From Fretibacter rubidus (GTDB taxonomy: Bacteria; Pseudomonadota; Alphaproteobacteria; Caulobacterales; Maricaulaceae): a DNA stretch of 64,000 nt. Of the stretch, positions 41,342 to 50,424 are shown piece after piece. Within the stretch, counting starts at the first letter, position 1, and every line of letters begins with the position of its first letter. The notes beneath the pieces were generated by a model, which saw only the letters and a list, made by a program, of their open reading frames with translations, was not told the DNA's origin and searched no databases. Location of the stretch: contig NZ_CP163423.1 in assembly GCF_041429785.1 (NCBI RefSeq), forward strand, positions 930,001-994,000, given 5' to 3'. The translations under genes were made by a program, and so were the position numbers.

Positions 41342-43693
41342 TTAGCCGCGAATGGTAATTTCGATACCGAGGCGACGACCTTTTTTCAGCGGGCTAAATG
41401 TACCGACCGTAGGGTTGTCCGCAAAGGGCTGCACGACACCTGTGGCGCGGTTCGAACCACCGGGTGGTAGCGGTGCACCGCCTGTTAAGGCTTGTGTCAG
41501 GCCCGCACCAAAGGATAGCTGCGTATCGCCGCCCGCTTGGACTTCGTCGAGCAGGTTTTTACCAAAGATAGAGAGGCTTACCCCTTCCATGGGCGTTTCC
41601 CAAGAGATGTTACCGTTCAGCATATTAACAGCGTTGAGCCAGCCCAAGTTACTATCAGTATAGGCTGTACGGTCACGGTGCTGGAAGTTCAGCGTCGACG
41701 TAAGTCCGCCATTATCGCCCAAGTCAGCTGTGTGGACGATGCCAAAACCATACGTCCATTCCGGGACACGGGGTAGGTCAAGCGCGCTGTCCGCCGCATT
41801 TAAGACACCGTCATTCGAGATATCAAACCGCACGTCGTCATAGCCTGCGTCAACATAGCCAAGGTTCGCTGTTAGCAGCAGATTGTCCGTCACACGGGCG
41901 CGACCATCGGCTTCGAAGCCGCTAATCGTAGCGTCTGCTGTGTTTAAGATGAACTGATTTACCGATGCCGGACCACCAGAGATATTCACTTCGCGCTGCA
42001 TGTCCGCAATCTTTGTAATAAAGAACGCACCGTTAAGCTGGAACACACCGTCCATAAACTCTGACTTAAAGCCGGCCTCATAGGCATCGACTTCTTCTTC
42101 ATCAAAGCTTGGCTGACCCGTCAGGCCAAGTTGCGTGAAGTATAGCGGCACGTCGGTGATACGGAAGTTATAACCACCAGAGCGGAAGCCCTTTGTGTAG
42201 CTACCGTAGACTTGCACGTCGTCGCTGGGTGTAAACTGTAGGCCAAGCTTAGGCGTTAAGTTTTCCCAGCTATTGCTGTCTGAAAAGCCGTTTGGTTCTT
42301 GAGCTAAACCACCTGTGACGGCGGACAGTAAGGCATTGATGCCGCTGGTCGGGCAGGTGCCGTCCACAACGCTACATTCATTGCGCGGGCGAATGAAGGT
42401 GATGTCGCCGTCTTTTTCTTCCTTAGAATAACGCAAACCAACAGTCGCGCTGATAAATTCTGTTAGCGGAATATCGGCTTGGGCGAAGGCACCGTAAACG
42501 GTGTGATCTTGCGCGCCGCCGCCGTAAAATGTCAGCGGTGAGAGCGGCGGAAGATTCCGAATTTCAGTATAAGCACTGCTTTGGTCGAAATAATATAGAC
42601 CTGCTGTCAGATCGAAATAATCAAATTCGCCAGCATAACGGAGCTCGTTAGAAATTTGATCTTGCACCATTTCCGTATCAGAGTGGAAAATAAAGACTGG
42701 CAAACTATCGATGTCGCCTGTCGACGTAAGATCTAGGTCACGATAGCCGAAAATATTTGTGATGGTACCGTTACCAAAGTCAACATCGATGTCTGTGCGC
42801 AGCGATGCGGTTAGAGCTTTCGTCTCATAGCCGCCTTCTTCGTCAATCGCAAAATCAAAGCTATTGCGGTCAAAGACGCCGCGGTTCTGGCCCGCTGGGC
42901 CGTCGCCTTCACTGTCAAAATACTCGCCCTTCAAGAGGAAAGTCACATTGTCAGAAGCAAAAAACTCAAGCGCGCCGCGACCGATGAAGGTATCGGCTTC
43001 GCCAAAATTATTGCCTGTGGCCAGATTTTTGAAATAGCCGTCATCTTTATTATAAAACGCTGCGATTTTGCCGTTAAGACGGTCTTCGATTAAGGGGCCA
43101 GAGACAACACCTTGAATATAGCTGTTTAGGCCGCCGCGACCGCTGTCGACGGGTGTCTCTGTTGACACTTTCGCGCTATAGGTCAGCTCGCTAGTAGGGT
43201 TGCCTGTATTAATCAAAACCGCACCACCCGTGGTGTTACGGCCAAATAACAGACCCTGTGGGCCGCGCAGCACTTCGACGCTGTCCAGATCAAACAAATC
43301 AGTCACAACCGCATTGTTCACACCGAGGTAGACACCATCGACGAAAACACCAACCGTTGGGTCAATTGACGGAATAGAGGAGTTGATACCAAGGCCACGA
43401 ATAGAAAAGTTAGCTGTACCGCGTGATGTTCCCATGTCGTCTAGCGATACGTTTGGTGCAGAAAATGACAGGCTTTCCAAATCCGTGACATTTAACGCGT
43501 CCAAAGTATCGGCATTAAAGGCTGTAATCGCAATCGGAATGTCTTGAACATTTTCAGCATTCGCTTTTTTGGTGGCTGTGACGATAATTTCGTCCGTTAG
43601 CGTATCAATTGCACTTTGTGCTGATGCGCTGGTTGCGCCTACGACCATAAATAGAGCCATAGCGCTAGCGGATAAAAGGTGACGTGGTGACAT
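41342..43693 (-). CDS. TonB-dependent receptor
   Basis: Outer-membrane active transporter of 783 residues. The signal peptide (ALFMVVGATSASAQ) is followed by a TonB-box-like DEIIVTATKK, then a plug domain (DIPIAITAFNADTLDALNVTDLESLSFSAPNV; VFVDGVYLGVNNAV; LRGPQGLLFGRNTTGGAVLINT). A long barrel ends GRRLGIEITIRG, without a terminal aromatic. The NTTGGAVLI plug is of the type common in sphingomonads and Hyphomonadaceae, where substrates are often plant or aromatic compounds; the ligand here is unknown. The start at 43693 follows a GGGAGAA ribosome site. Confidence 0.93.
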   Translation of the reverse strand: MSPRHLLSASAMALFMVVGATSASAQSAIDTLTDEIIVTATKKANAENVQDIPIAITAFNADTLDALNVTDLESLSFSAPNVSLDDMGTSRGTANFSIRGLGINSSIPSIDPTVGVFVDGVYLGVNNAVVTDLFDLDSVEVLRGPQGLLFGRNTTGGAVLINTGNPTSELTYSAKVSTETPVDSGRGGLNSYIQGVVSGPLIEDRLNGKIAAFYNKDDGYFKNLATGNNFGEADTFIGRGALEFFASDNVTFLLKGEYFDSEGDGPAGQNRGVFDRNSFDFAIDEEGGYETKALTASLRTDIDVDFGNGTITNIFGYRDLDLTSTGDIDSLPVFIFHSDTEMVQDQISNELRYAGEFDYFDLTAGLYYFDQSSAYTEIRNLPPLSPLTFYGGGAQDHTVYGAFAQADIPLTEFISATVGLRYSKEEKDGDITFIRPRNECSVVDGTCPTSGINALLSAVTGGLAQEPNGFSDSNSWENLTPKLGLQFTPSDDVQVYGSYTKGFRSGGYNFRITDVPLYFTQLGLTGQPSFDEEEVDAYEAGFKSEFMDGVFQLNGAFFITKIADMQREVNISGGPASVNQFILNTADATISGFEADGRARVTDNLLLTANLGYVDAGYDDVRFDISNDGVLNAADSALDLPRVPEWTYGFGIVHTADLGDNGGLTSTLNFQHRDRTAYTDSNLGWLNAVNMLNGNISWETPMEGVSLSIFGKNLLDEVQAGGDTQLSFGAGLTQALTGGAPLPPGGSNRATGVVQPFADNPTVGTFSPLKKGRRLGIEITIRG

Positions 43694-43931
43694 GATTTCT
43701 CCCGTTTGGTTTTTAAATTTTGTTATGACTTTATATACGCCATTTTGTCGCGATTGGTTCACAAATCAGCGTGTAAAACGGCTCGTGGCGTCTTTTTCCA
43801 AGCCGTGTGATAAATCAGTCACATATAGTTAAGAGCGCATTAACCATAAGTTATAACACTGCATCTGTATCAGCTGTGATTCTGATAATTTTGCCTGATG
43901 CGGTAAGTTAAACTTGAGCATAAGGACTTAT
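43694..43931. other. Receptor upstream region, no gene
   Basis: AT-rich intergenic sequence upstream of the receptor. It contains TATATACG and several ATAACA/ATAAAT-like stretches but no clear promoter, operator or repeat. A small ORF begins at 43932. Confidence 0.5.
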
Positions 43932-44072
43932 ATGCGCTGTCATTCTGGCACACACGCCTTTCGCCCCGCCAAGCGGGATTTCAACACCGTCAAATCCATG
44001 ATGCTATCAAAGCTAAAACGGATGTCGCGAAAGACGCAAAGCCGCTTGCCCAAAGCTAGCGAGGCGAATTAG
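43932..44072 (+). CDS. Possible 46-residue basic peptide
   Basis: ATG preceded by a well-spaced AAGGA ribosome site (43922-43926). The encoded peptide is Lys/Arg/Ser-rich ([18 protein letters not shown]) and hydrophilic with no membrane helix. It overlaps the convergent folE end by 4 bp. No family is recognised; the ribosome site and reasonable length are the only evidence. Confidence 0.35.
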   Translation: MRCHSGTHAFRPAKRDFNTVKSMMLSKLKRMSRKTQSRLPKASEAN

Positions 44073-44689
44073 CCAGTTTTACCGATTAAGCGCAAAAACC
44101 GTTCTTGTAGGGCCGGGTTGGTTTTAAATTCACCCGTGAATTGTGTGGTGATTGTCGATACATTGGGGTGATGGACGCCGCGTGTGCTCATACATTGATG
44201 AACTGCGTCAATCATTATGGCTGTGCCGCGGGGATGCAGGGCACTATCAATGGCGTCCGCGATTTGCGCGGTCATCGTTTCTTGCGTCTGAAGGCGCTTG
44301 GCGAAAATCTCCACGACTTTCACCAGCTTTGAAATGCCGACAACTTTGTCAGTCGGTAGGTAAGCGACATAGGCCGTACCAAGGAAAGGTGCCATGTGGT
44401 GTTCGCAATGACTCTCGACATCAATTTCGCGCAAAATGACCATATCGTCATAGCCAGAGACATCTTCAAACACGCGCGAAAGTTCTTCTGCGGGGTCAAG
44501 ATCATAGCCCCGGTACCATTCCGCATAGGCGTTTATGACCCGTTTGGGCGTATCTTTCAGGCCTTCGCGGTCAGGATTATCGCCCGCCCAAGCAATCAAT
44601 GTGCGCACAGCGGCCATAGCCTCTTCACGAGACGGACGCGTTGGTGCGGGTACAGATTTCAAGACGGTTTTTTTCGGTGTATCAGTCAT
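44069..44689 (-). CDS. folE: GTP cyclohydrolase I
   Basis: First enzyme of tetrahydrofolate/pterin synthesis (type IA). It converts GTP to dihydroneopterin triphosphate. The 206-residue protein shows [16 protein letters not shown] (zinc-binding Cys and His), [17 protein letters not shown] and [18 protein letters not shown], plus [11 protein letters not shown]-like C-terminal motifs including the second zinc Cys in [10 protein letters not shown]. Length normal. Confidence 0.97.
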   Translation of the reverse strand: MTDTPKKTVLKSVPAPTRPSREEAMAAVRTLIAWAGDNPDREGLKDTPKRVINAYAEWYRGYDLDPAEELSRVFEDVSGYDDMVILREIDVESHCEHHMAPFLGTAYVAYLPTDKVVGISKLVKVVEIFAKRLQTQETMTAQIADAIDSALHPRGTAIMIDAVHQCMSTRGVHHPNVSTITTQFTGEFKTNPALQERFLRLIGKTG

Positions 44690-44791
44690 AGGGGTGGCCT
44701 ATAGCGCGGATGGTTGGGCAGGGGTAGTGAAAATTACGCATAAGCGGGATGCGTGGATGGAGAAGAAGGATTCCTCAGGATGAGGGACATA

Positions 44792-45394
44792 TCACTCCCG
44801 GCATCCGTCTTCTGTTAAAATGCCGAACCGTGCGATATCCTCCGCCGTCAGGATATAAATCTCATTTGGCCCTGCGGCATCACGGGTAAAGACGTAAAAC
44901 GCCGGATCAAGCCCCATATCACGCAGAAAACGTTCTTGGATGCGCTTGCGGCTGTCTGAGCCCATTGTTTCGGGTGAGAAGCGCCCGTCTGCACCAGTCA
45001 GGCCCCAGCTATGCACGCCAATCTTCGCCCCGCAATCCATGCTGCGCTGCGTCCCCGCTAGGAATAAATCTACCGCGCCAGAGGCAATATAGCTGTCCGC
45101 CTCCAGATGGGTTGCCAGATTAAAGTTGCGAATATCGCGCGCGATTTTTAGGTTTGCATCTGCATTGCGTGTGCCTGACATGCGCTGCAAGATCAGCTGC
45201 GTGACGCTAGGATGTTCATTAACCAGATTACGCACCACCCGCGCGCTGTCTGTGTCGGTATAGCCGTTGCCATAAGCCACATTGCCGACCACGCGAAAGC
45301 TCAGCAGCCCGTCTTGCGGTTGAAGCCGCGTGACCAGCGCCACAATCAGGACAAGGGCCAAGCAAACACCCGCGATGATTTGTTGTTTTCTCAT
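44792..45394 (-). CDS. Membrane-anchored ClpP-like (COG3904-type) periplasmic protein
   Basis: Protein of 200 residues with an N-terminal membrane helix (about 6-24). A domain follows with VVGNVAYGNGYTDTDSARVVRNLVNEHP and YIASGAVDLFLAGTQRSMDCGAKIGVHSWG, resembling the ClpP/crotonase-like fold of COG3904 proteins. The usual ClpP nucleophile Ser motif is only partly recognisable, so activity is uncertain. It is divergent from cysS with 24 bp between the starts, which leaves little room for two promoters. Confidence 0.7.
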   Translation of the reverse strand: MRKQQIIAGVCLALVLIVALVTRLQPQDGLLSFRVVGNVAYGNGYTDTDSARVVRNLVNEHPSVTQLILQRMSGTRNADANLKIARDIRNFNLATHLEADSYIASGAVDLFLAGTQRSMDCGAKIGVHSWGLTGADGRFSPETMGSDSRKRIQERFLRDMGLDPAFYVFTRDAAGPNEIYILTAEDIARFGILTEDGCRE

Positions 45395-45418
45395 GAAAAC
45401 TGTCTAAACACTGCGCGC

Positions 45419-46909
45419 ATGACTGACAATACGCCTACACTCACGCTTTATAATTCACTGACGCGCAAGAAAGAGGTCTTCACGCCCCAAGACCCGACGC
45501 GCGTGACGATGTATAATTGCGGTCCAACCGTCTATAGCTACGCCCATATCGGCAATGCCCGCGCCGCCGTTGTCGCCGATGTTTTGTTCCGCGTCCTGCG
45601 CCATATCTACGGCGAAGATCATGTGGTTTACGCTCGCAATATCACCGATGTGGATGATAAAATTATCGCAGCCGCCAAAGACCAAGGCGTTGATATCAAA
45701 GAGATTACCGAAAAATACGCGCGCATTTATAACGAAGACCTCGCGGCGATTGGGTGTCTGCCGCCAACGTATCAACCGAAGGCGACGGATAATATTGGCG
45801 GCATGATTGCGATTATCGAAAAACTCATTGCGGATGATTATGCCTATGTATCCGATGGTCATGTGTTTTTTGATGTGTCCAAATTTGATGACTACGGAAA
45901 GCTATCAGGCAATACGCTGGAAAACCTGCGCGGCGGTGACCGTGTCGGCGAGGGCGAGGTTGCGCGAAAGAAAAATGCGGCGGATTTTGTGTTGTGGAAA
46001 CCCGAGCTCGACGGCGTCGGGTGGGACGCGCCCTTTGGGAAAGGTCGCCCTGGTTGGCATATTGAATGCTCTGCCATGGCCAAGGAAACGCTGGGCGAAA
46101 CGATTGATATTCATTGCGGCGGCGTTGATCTTAAATTCCCCCACCACGAAAACGAAATCGCGCAATCCGAATGCGCCCACGGCAAAACCATGGCCAATTA
46201 TTGGGCCCATAATGAGTTTTTAAGTTTGACGCGGCCAGACGGTTATCAACAAAAAATGTCTAAAAGCGCTGGTAATGTTACGCTGATTCACGACCTTCTT
46301 AAAGACTGGCACGGTGAGGTGATACGTCTCGCGCTATTAAAGGCGCATTACCGCAGTGAATTGGTTTGGAGCGAGGACTTGCTGCGGGAAAGTAAAGAGC
46401 AGTTGGATGGATGGTATAGGCTTATAGAAGCTGCCGATCCACACCCTAATAGAGTTGCTCAGATCGATAAAAATTATCTTAATAAAATTCTTGATGATAT
46501 TAATACTGCTGAAGGTATTGGTTTTTTTTCCAAATTTCGTCAGTATATAAATTTTTCACGACAAAATGATTACAAGATAAAAGAGCAATACAAAGTTGAG
46601 GGTATGACTAAAGTTACCCATCACGAGGAAACTCGTGCAGCTGAATTTGTTGCATCAGCCAACCTCCTAGGCCTCCTCCAAAAAGACCCGGAAGAGTGGT
46701 TCTCTGGCGGCATATCAGACACAGACCACGCGCTGGCGGCGGAATATGACACAGTGCGGGCCGAGGCTGTGGCGGCTAAAAAATTTGGTGACAAAGCCGC
46801 GATGGGGGCGGCGTTCTCTCGCTCTGACGCCATTCGTGATGATTTGAAGTCGCGCGGGCTTGTGCTCGAAACGGGCGCGGACGGGGTGTCGGTTTTGCGC
46901 AAGGCGTAG
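45419..46909 (+). CDS. cysS: Cysteinyl-tRNA synthetase
   Basis: Class I synthetase charging tRNA-Cys; 496 residues. Zinc ligands are in MYNCGPTVYSYAHIGNAR (with the HIGH motif), HIECSAMAKETLG and HHENEIAQSEC; KMSKSAGN is the signature loop. The start at 45419 follows the divergent gene by 24 bp; the frame upstream is longer but non-homologous. A stretch at about 46430-46640, encoding the helical domain between LDDINTAEG and ANLLGLLQ, is markedly richer in A/T than the rest and lower in typical codon choice, though still in frame. Confidence 0.96.
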   Translation: MTDNTPTLTLYNSLTRKKEVFTPQDPTRVTMYNCGPTVYSYAHIGNARAAVVADVLFRVLRHIYGEDHVVYARNITDVDDKIIAAAKDQGVDIKEITEKYARIYNEDLAAIGCLPPTYQPKATDNIGGMIAIIEKLIADDYAYVSDGHVFFDVSKFDDYGKLSGNTLENLRGGDRVGEGEVARKKNAADFVLWKPELDGVGWDAPFGKGRPGWHIECSAMAKETLGETIDIHCGGVDLKFPHHENEIAQSECAHGKTMANYWAHNEFLSLTRPDGYQQKMSKSAGNVTLIHDLLKDWHGEVIRLALLKAHYRSELVWSEDLLRESKEQLDGWYRLIEAADPHPNRVAQIDKNYLNKILDDINTAEGIGFFSKFRQYINFSRQNDYKIKEQYKVEGMTKVTHHEETRAAEFVASANLLGLLQKDPEEWFSGGISDTDHALAAEYDTVRAEAVAAKKFGDKAAMGAAFSRSDAIRDDLKSRGLVLETGADGVSVLRKA

Positions 46910-46947
46910 GGGCGGCCTCTCCACTAAAAAACACCAATAGTCTCATC

Positions 46948-47075
46948 GTCATTCCGTCGTGGACGTAGTCCACCCGGAATCTATGCCGTGAACGTTCCTC
47001 AAAAACCAAATATGATGGGCAGCGAGATTTCAAGGCATAGATTCCGGGCGTCCCTATGGGCCGCGTCGGAATGAC
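46948..47075. repeat. Dispersed inverted-repeat element, copy B
   Basis: Arms 46948-46987 (GTCATTCCG ... CCGGAATCTATGCC) and 47034-47075 (GGCATAGATTCCGGG ... CGGAATGAC) are inverted around a 46-bp centre. The first arm holds an internal palindrome (GTGGACGTAGTCCAC). Its reverse complement matches the copy at 9734-9768 at nearly every base. It lies in the gene-free region after cysS. Confidence 0.8.
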
Positions 47076-47374
47076 AGCATGAGAGACAGACGCCAAACTC
47101 ACGCGAGGCCCGCTATCGCCTTGCGACAATGTTCATAGGCAAACTCTTGCGCATGGATAGCCGAGACAGGCTCGGCTATGACGCGGTTTAGGATGGTGCA
47201 CCCACTAAAAAACACCCGTCATGCCCGCCCACCCCATGATTTCTTTGAGGCGGGTATCCATGTGGTCAGCTATCGTCATGGTGTGGTTTGTGGCGGTAAC
47301 GCTGTGGACAGGTGTATCGTCCCCTAACGACTATTATGCAGACAGCTAGCTGACGCGCGTCACTTTTCCGTATC

Positions 47375-47502
47375 CAGAATCACGACTGCCCTCGCTACGC
47401 TCGAGCGGTGATATGCCGACATGAATTATATGTGTCATGCAAAAGTCAGCTGGCGCTAAACAGCCCATTTAGAATCACTACTGCCTTCGCTGCGCTCAAG
47501 CG
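47375..47502. repeat. Imperfect direct repeat pair of about 33 bp
   Basis: AGAATCACGACTGCCCTCGC (from 47376) and AGAATCACTACTGCCTTCGC (from 47471) each continue into CTACGCTCGAGCG or CTGCGCTCAAGCG. They are spaced about 95 bp apart. Confidence 0.6.
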
Positions 47503-47523
47503 CTTTCTCAATGATTTACCCAA

Positions 47524-47600
47524 TGGTCGGAGTAACAGGATTCGAACCTGTGACCCCTAAGCCCCCAGCTTAGTGCGCTACCGGACTGCGCTATACTCCG
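47524..47600 (-). tRNA. tRNA-Pro (anticodon GGG)
   Basis: 77-nt tRNA on the minus strand, 5'-CGGAGTATAGCGCAGTCCGG..., with GGTTCGAATCC T-arm and encoded CCA. The anticodon loop CTGGGGG between CTAAG/CTTAG stems gives GGG, reading CCC/CCU proline codons. Confidence 0.97.
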
Positions 47601-47776
47601 TAACCATTGGGTGGAGGCGTTATAGCGTGGTCGCGAGGCATATCAACACGTAAATTCATCAAATCGCGCCCTCAATTCGCGCGTCTATGCCTGCAATCTG
47701 TGCGCTGTTGCGCGAACCCCGTTATGGCCACTGTTTTTTCAAATTGTCACATGGTGTTGCGCGTGAAATCGCCTAT

Positions 47777-48844
47777 ATGGCACTTATGGCTGCTATATCA
47801 TTTACATCTGACGCGCGTGCGTCCCGCAATATTGCCTTTTGGTTGTTCTTTGTGATGATAACCGTCATTACCATGATTGTTTTTGGCGGCGCGACGCGAC
47901 TGACCAATTCAGGTCTGTCCATTACCGAGTGGGAACCCATTACGGGCATTTTGCCGCCCCTGTCGCATGAGGCGTGGATGGCCGAGTTTGAGAAATATAA
48001 GCAAATCCCAGAGTTTGAAGCTGAACACCCCGATATGACCCTAGCAGGGTTTGAATTTATATATTTCATGGAATGGGGACACCGTATTTTGGGCCGCGTC
48101 ATTGGTCTGGCGTATATGCTGCCGCTGCTTTATTTTACCTTTAAGCGCAAATTACCACGCGGAAAAGCATGGCTATTTTGGCTCGTGTTTTTCCTCATCT
48201 GCCTGCAAGGCTTCATTGGGTGGTGGATGGTCTATAGCGGGCTTGACGGCGTTTCCGTGTCGCAATACCGCCTAGCGACGCATTTGGGCATGGCATTCAT
48301 CATTGTTGGGCTGTTGTTCTGGTTCTGGCGGGATGCGCGCGAGGGTTGGCCAAAGACCACCGGTCGCCCGTTTATGAGCAAGCGCACAGGTGTGCTGGCC
48401 GTTTTGATATTTGTGCAAATCATCTTGGGTGCATTTGTCGCGGGGACAAAATCGGGACTATCTTATAATACGTGGCCGCTTATGGACGGACGACTGATAC
48501 CGGGTGGATACGGCGTGATGAACCCATTTTGGAAAAACTGGTTTGAGAACACGGCCGCCATTCAGTTTAATCACCGTATGCTGGCTTATATCATCCTTGC
48601 TGTTGGTATTTGGGTGTTCATTAGCGCCCGACAAAGCCGCCATTTGCGCGGGCCAGTGACTGTGCTGTCGCTACTTATTTTATGGCAAGTCGTGCTCGGG
48701 ATTATCACATTGCTGACGGGCGGCGTTATGCATCCGTGGTGGGATATCCATATCGAGCTGGCCTTATTTCACCAGTTTAGCTCGATACTTGTATATCTCG
48801 CCGCCCTATGGGTCTGGCGTAGCGCTCTCGTCAATCGGGTCTAA
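47777..48844 (+). CDS. ctaA: Heme A synthase (COX15/CtaA)
   Basis: Converts haem O to haem A for the aa3 oxidase; 355 residues, about eight membrane helices. Family motifs: VFGGATRLTNSGLSITEWEPITGILPPL (the first conserved loop), EFIYFMEWGHRILGRVIGL, GLDGVSVSQYRLATHLGMAF and FNHRMLAYIILAV, which carry the haem-ligand histidines. I chose ATG 47777 because the following helix starts soon after; no strong ribosome site is visible and the frame opens at 47687. The end overlaps a convergent gene by 39 bp. Confidence 0.93.
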   Translation: MALMAAISFTSDARASRNIAFWLFFVMITVITMIVFGGATRLTNSGLSITEWEPITGILPPLSHEAWMAEFEKYKQIPEFEAEHPDMTLAGFEFIYFMEWGHRILGRVIGLAYMLPLLYFTFKRKLPRGKAWLFWLVFFLICLQGFIGWWMVYSGLDGVSVSQYRLATHLGMAFIIVGLLFWFWRDAREGWPKTTGRPFMSKRTGVLAVLIFVQIILGAFVAGTKSGLSYNTWPLMDGRLIPGGYGVMNPFWKNWFENTAAIQFNHRMLAYIILAVGIWVFISARQSRHLRGPVTVLSLLILWQVVLGIITLLTGGVMHPWWDIHIELALFHQFSSILVYLAALWVWRSALVNRV

Positions 48845-49705
48845 CACAGAGCGGGCAAAACCTGCGCTGATCATCACAAGGCGCGGCGCATCGGCGTCGG
48901 CCATAATAATGGCTCCGTCACGAAAAGCTCCGCCGAGGCTGTCAGATGTTGCGTGAACGGCGCGCGCTGTGTCGATGCCCGGCGTAGACAGACCAGACGT
49001 AATCGTGACCGCGCCGCCGCCTGACCAAACCGCGCCTTTGTCGGCGGCTGATAGGATTGTTCTGTCACCAAAGTCCAACACAGCAAACCGCCCGTCTGAT
49101 GATTGTTGGAAGCTAACCGTATCGCCGTTCACATAACACGCCGCGTCCGCTTGGCCTTTGCTGCGTTCAATCTCTGATAATATAATTTGGCTCTCTTGGA
49201 CAAGAACGCCCATTTCAACCACATCGCCGCCTTCCGCTTGCGCAAAGACAGTGCCGCTGGGGGCATGGGCCGTTTCGCAAAAGCGCGATAGCCCGCCTAC
49301 TGAACTGCTGACGGGCAGGGGCGAGAGGTTACCCTCATCATCTGATTCGATTAACGCCGATATCGTACCTGCCTCGGATAGGGTCAGGACAACGCCCGCG
49401 GCTTGCTCGCGCATTAATCCGACCGCGTCCACCGCCTTCATATTCAGCGGCTTTGCCACCCCGCTATCTAGGGCTGTTTGATATAGGTCGCCGTCTTGAT
49501 CGATAAGAATGATATGCGACAACCACGGGGCGACATCATTAGGAATGACGGTTATATGGGCGGCGTTCACATTGGTGTTCACCTCTGCCGTCACGCGGAG
49601 CTCTGTCACGCTATCTGTATTGGTGGATTGTGAGCTATCACTTCCGCAAGCGGACAAGCCAAGAGTGATACAAAGAGCGAATGGGGCGTATAATTTATAA
49701 GTCAT
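48806..49705 (-). CDS. Putative lipoprotein, function unknown
   Basis: Protein of 299 residues. The signal peptide carries a lipobox (TLGLSAC) with lipidated Cys followed by GSDSSQSTNT, a Ser/Thr-rich spacer. The mature part resembles a beta-propeller-like series of short strands (ILIDQDGDLYQTALD, FAVLDFGDRTILSA, RDGAIIMADADAPRLVMI), but no family is recognised. It overlaps ctaA tail-to-tail by 39 bp. The first codons at 49780 are rejected because the signal peptide begins at 49705. Confidence 0.7.
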   Translation of the reverse strand: MTYKLYAPFALCITLGLSACGSDSSQSTNTDSVTELRVTAEVNTNVNAAHITVIPNDVAPWLSHIILIDQDGDLYQTALDSGVAKPLNMKAVDAVGLMREQAAGVVLTLSEAGTISALIESDDEGNLSPLPVSSSVGGLSRFCETAHAPSGTVFAQAEGGDVVEMGVLVQESQIILSEIERSKGQADAACYVNGDTVSFQQSSDGRFAVLDFGDRTILSAADKGAVWSGGGAVTITSGLSTPGIDTARAVHATSDSLGGAFRDGAIIMADADAPRLVMISAGFARSVLDPIDESATPDP

Positions 49706-49864
49706 ACTCTCTTTTACGCGCGAAAGCCCGATTGTGTCCTGTAAAATCTGACTTTCAACTAATTTCGATTGTAGTTTCATACGGTAAAATGATACCGTAT
49801 TTTTAAGTTATTGTTTTTAATCATTTATTTTAAAGAGGTCGCGCGACTTTACGCATATTCCCTG

Positions 49865-49893
49865 TTGACGGGATAGACCTGCGCGCTTAGAAG
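49865..49893 (+). promoter_or_regulatory. Candidate promoter of rplM-rpsI
   Basis: TTGACG at 49865-49870 and TAGAAG at 49888-49893 are spaced by 17 bp, about 60 bp upstream of rplM. Confidence 0.5.
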
Positions 49894-49951
49894 CCCGCCT
49901 ATAGTGAACACGGCGTGCAATCCGCGCGCAACCGTTCAATTAGAGGCTATT

Positions 49952-50422
49952 ATGAAAACCACAAAATTCGTCAAGACCGCAGAGGTCGAGAAGAAATGGA
50001 TTGTGATTGACGCGTCTGACGTAATCGTCGGCCGTCTTGCTACATTCATTGCGATGCGTCTGCGCGGCAAGCATTTGCCAAATTACACACCCCACATTGA
50101 CCACGGCGACAATGTCGTTGTTATCAATGCGGAAAAAGTTGCTTTCACAGGTAAGAAGCGCAACGACAAAACCTACTACTGGCACACAGGCCACCCAGGC
50201 GGAATTAAAGAACGTACAGCGGATAAAATCCTCGACGGTCGTTTCCCGGAACGCGTGCTGCGTAAAGCTGTGCAGCGTATGCTCCCGAAAGAAAGCCCAT
50301 TGGCCCGCCAACAGCTTTCAAACCTTCGCGTTTATGCGGGTGCAGAGCATCCCCATGCGCCGCAATCGCCTGAAGTCATTGATTTTAAATCAATGTCTCC
50401 TAAGAACACGAAAGGCGCATAA
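49952..50422 (+). CDS. rplM: 50S ribosomal protein L13
   Basis: Large-subunit ribosomal protein of 156 residues. Signatures: [55 protein letters not shown] and the [22 protein letters not shown] segment. The ATG at 49952 has a GAGG ribosome site; the frame extends upstream without homology. It forms the usual operon with rpsI, 2 bp apart. Confidence 0.97.
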   Translation: MKTTKFVKTAEVEKKWIVIDASDVIVGRLATFIAMRLRGKHLPNYTPHIDHGDNVVVINAEKVAFTGKKRNDKTYYWHTGHPGGIKERTADKILDGRFPERVLRKAVQRMLPKESPLARQQLSNLRVYAGAEHPHAPQSPEVIDFKSMSPKNTKGA

Positions 50423-50424
50423 TC

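Larger units (their letters stand above)
46910..47523. other. Gene-free, repeat-rich region between cysS and tRNA-Pro
   Basis: About 610 bp without a convincing gene. It holds the inverted repeat at 46948-47075, two copies of CCACTAAAAAACACC (46921-46935 and 47202-47216), and a pair of imperfect direct repeats at 47375-47407 and 47470-47502. A GTCATGCCCGCCC ... GAGGCGGGTATCCA inverted motif lies at about 47219-47262. Open frames across it are short and lie in the repeats. Confidence 0.7.

Noticed and set aside
41342-43693. Frameshift or truncation of the TonB-dependent receptor because it lacks a terminal aromatic residue
   Set aside because: Plug and barrel are complete, and similar endings occur in this receptor family; no sign of a frame break.
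46776-47129. Minus-strand frame across the end of cysS and the repeat
   Set aside because: Runs over the 3' end of cysS and the inverted repeat; no motif and no ribosome site.
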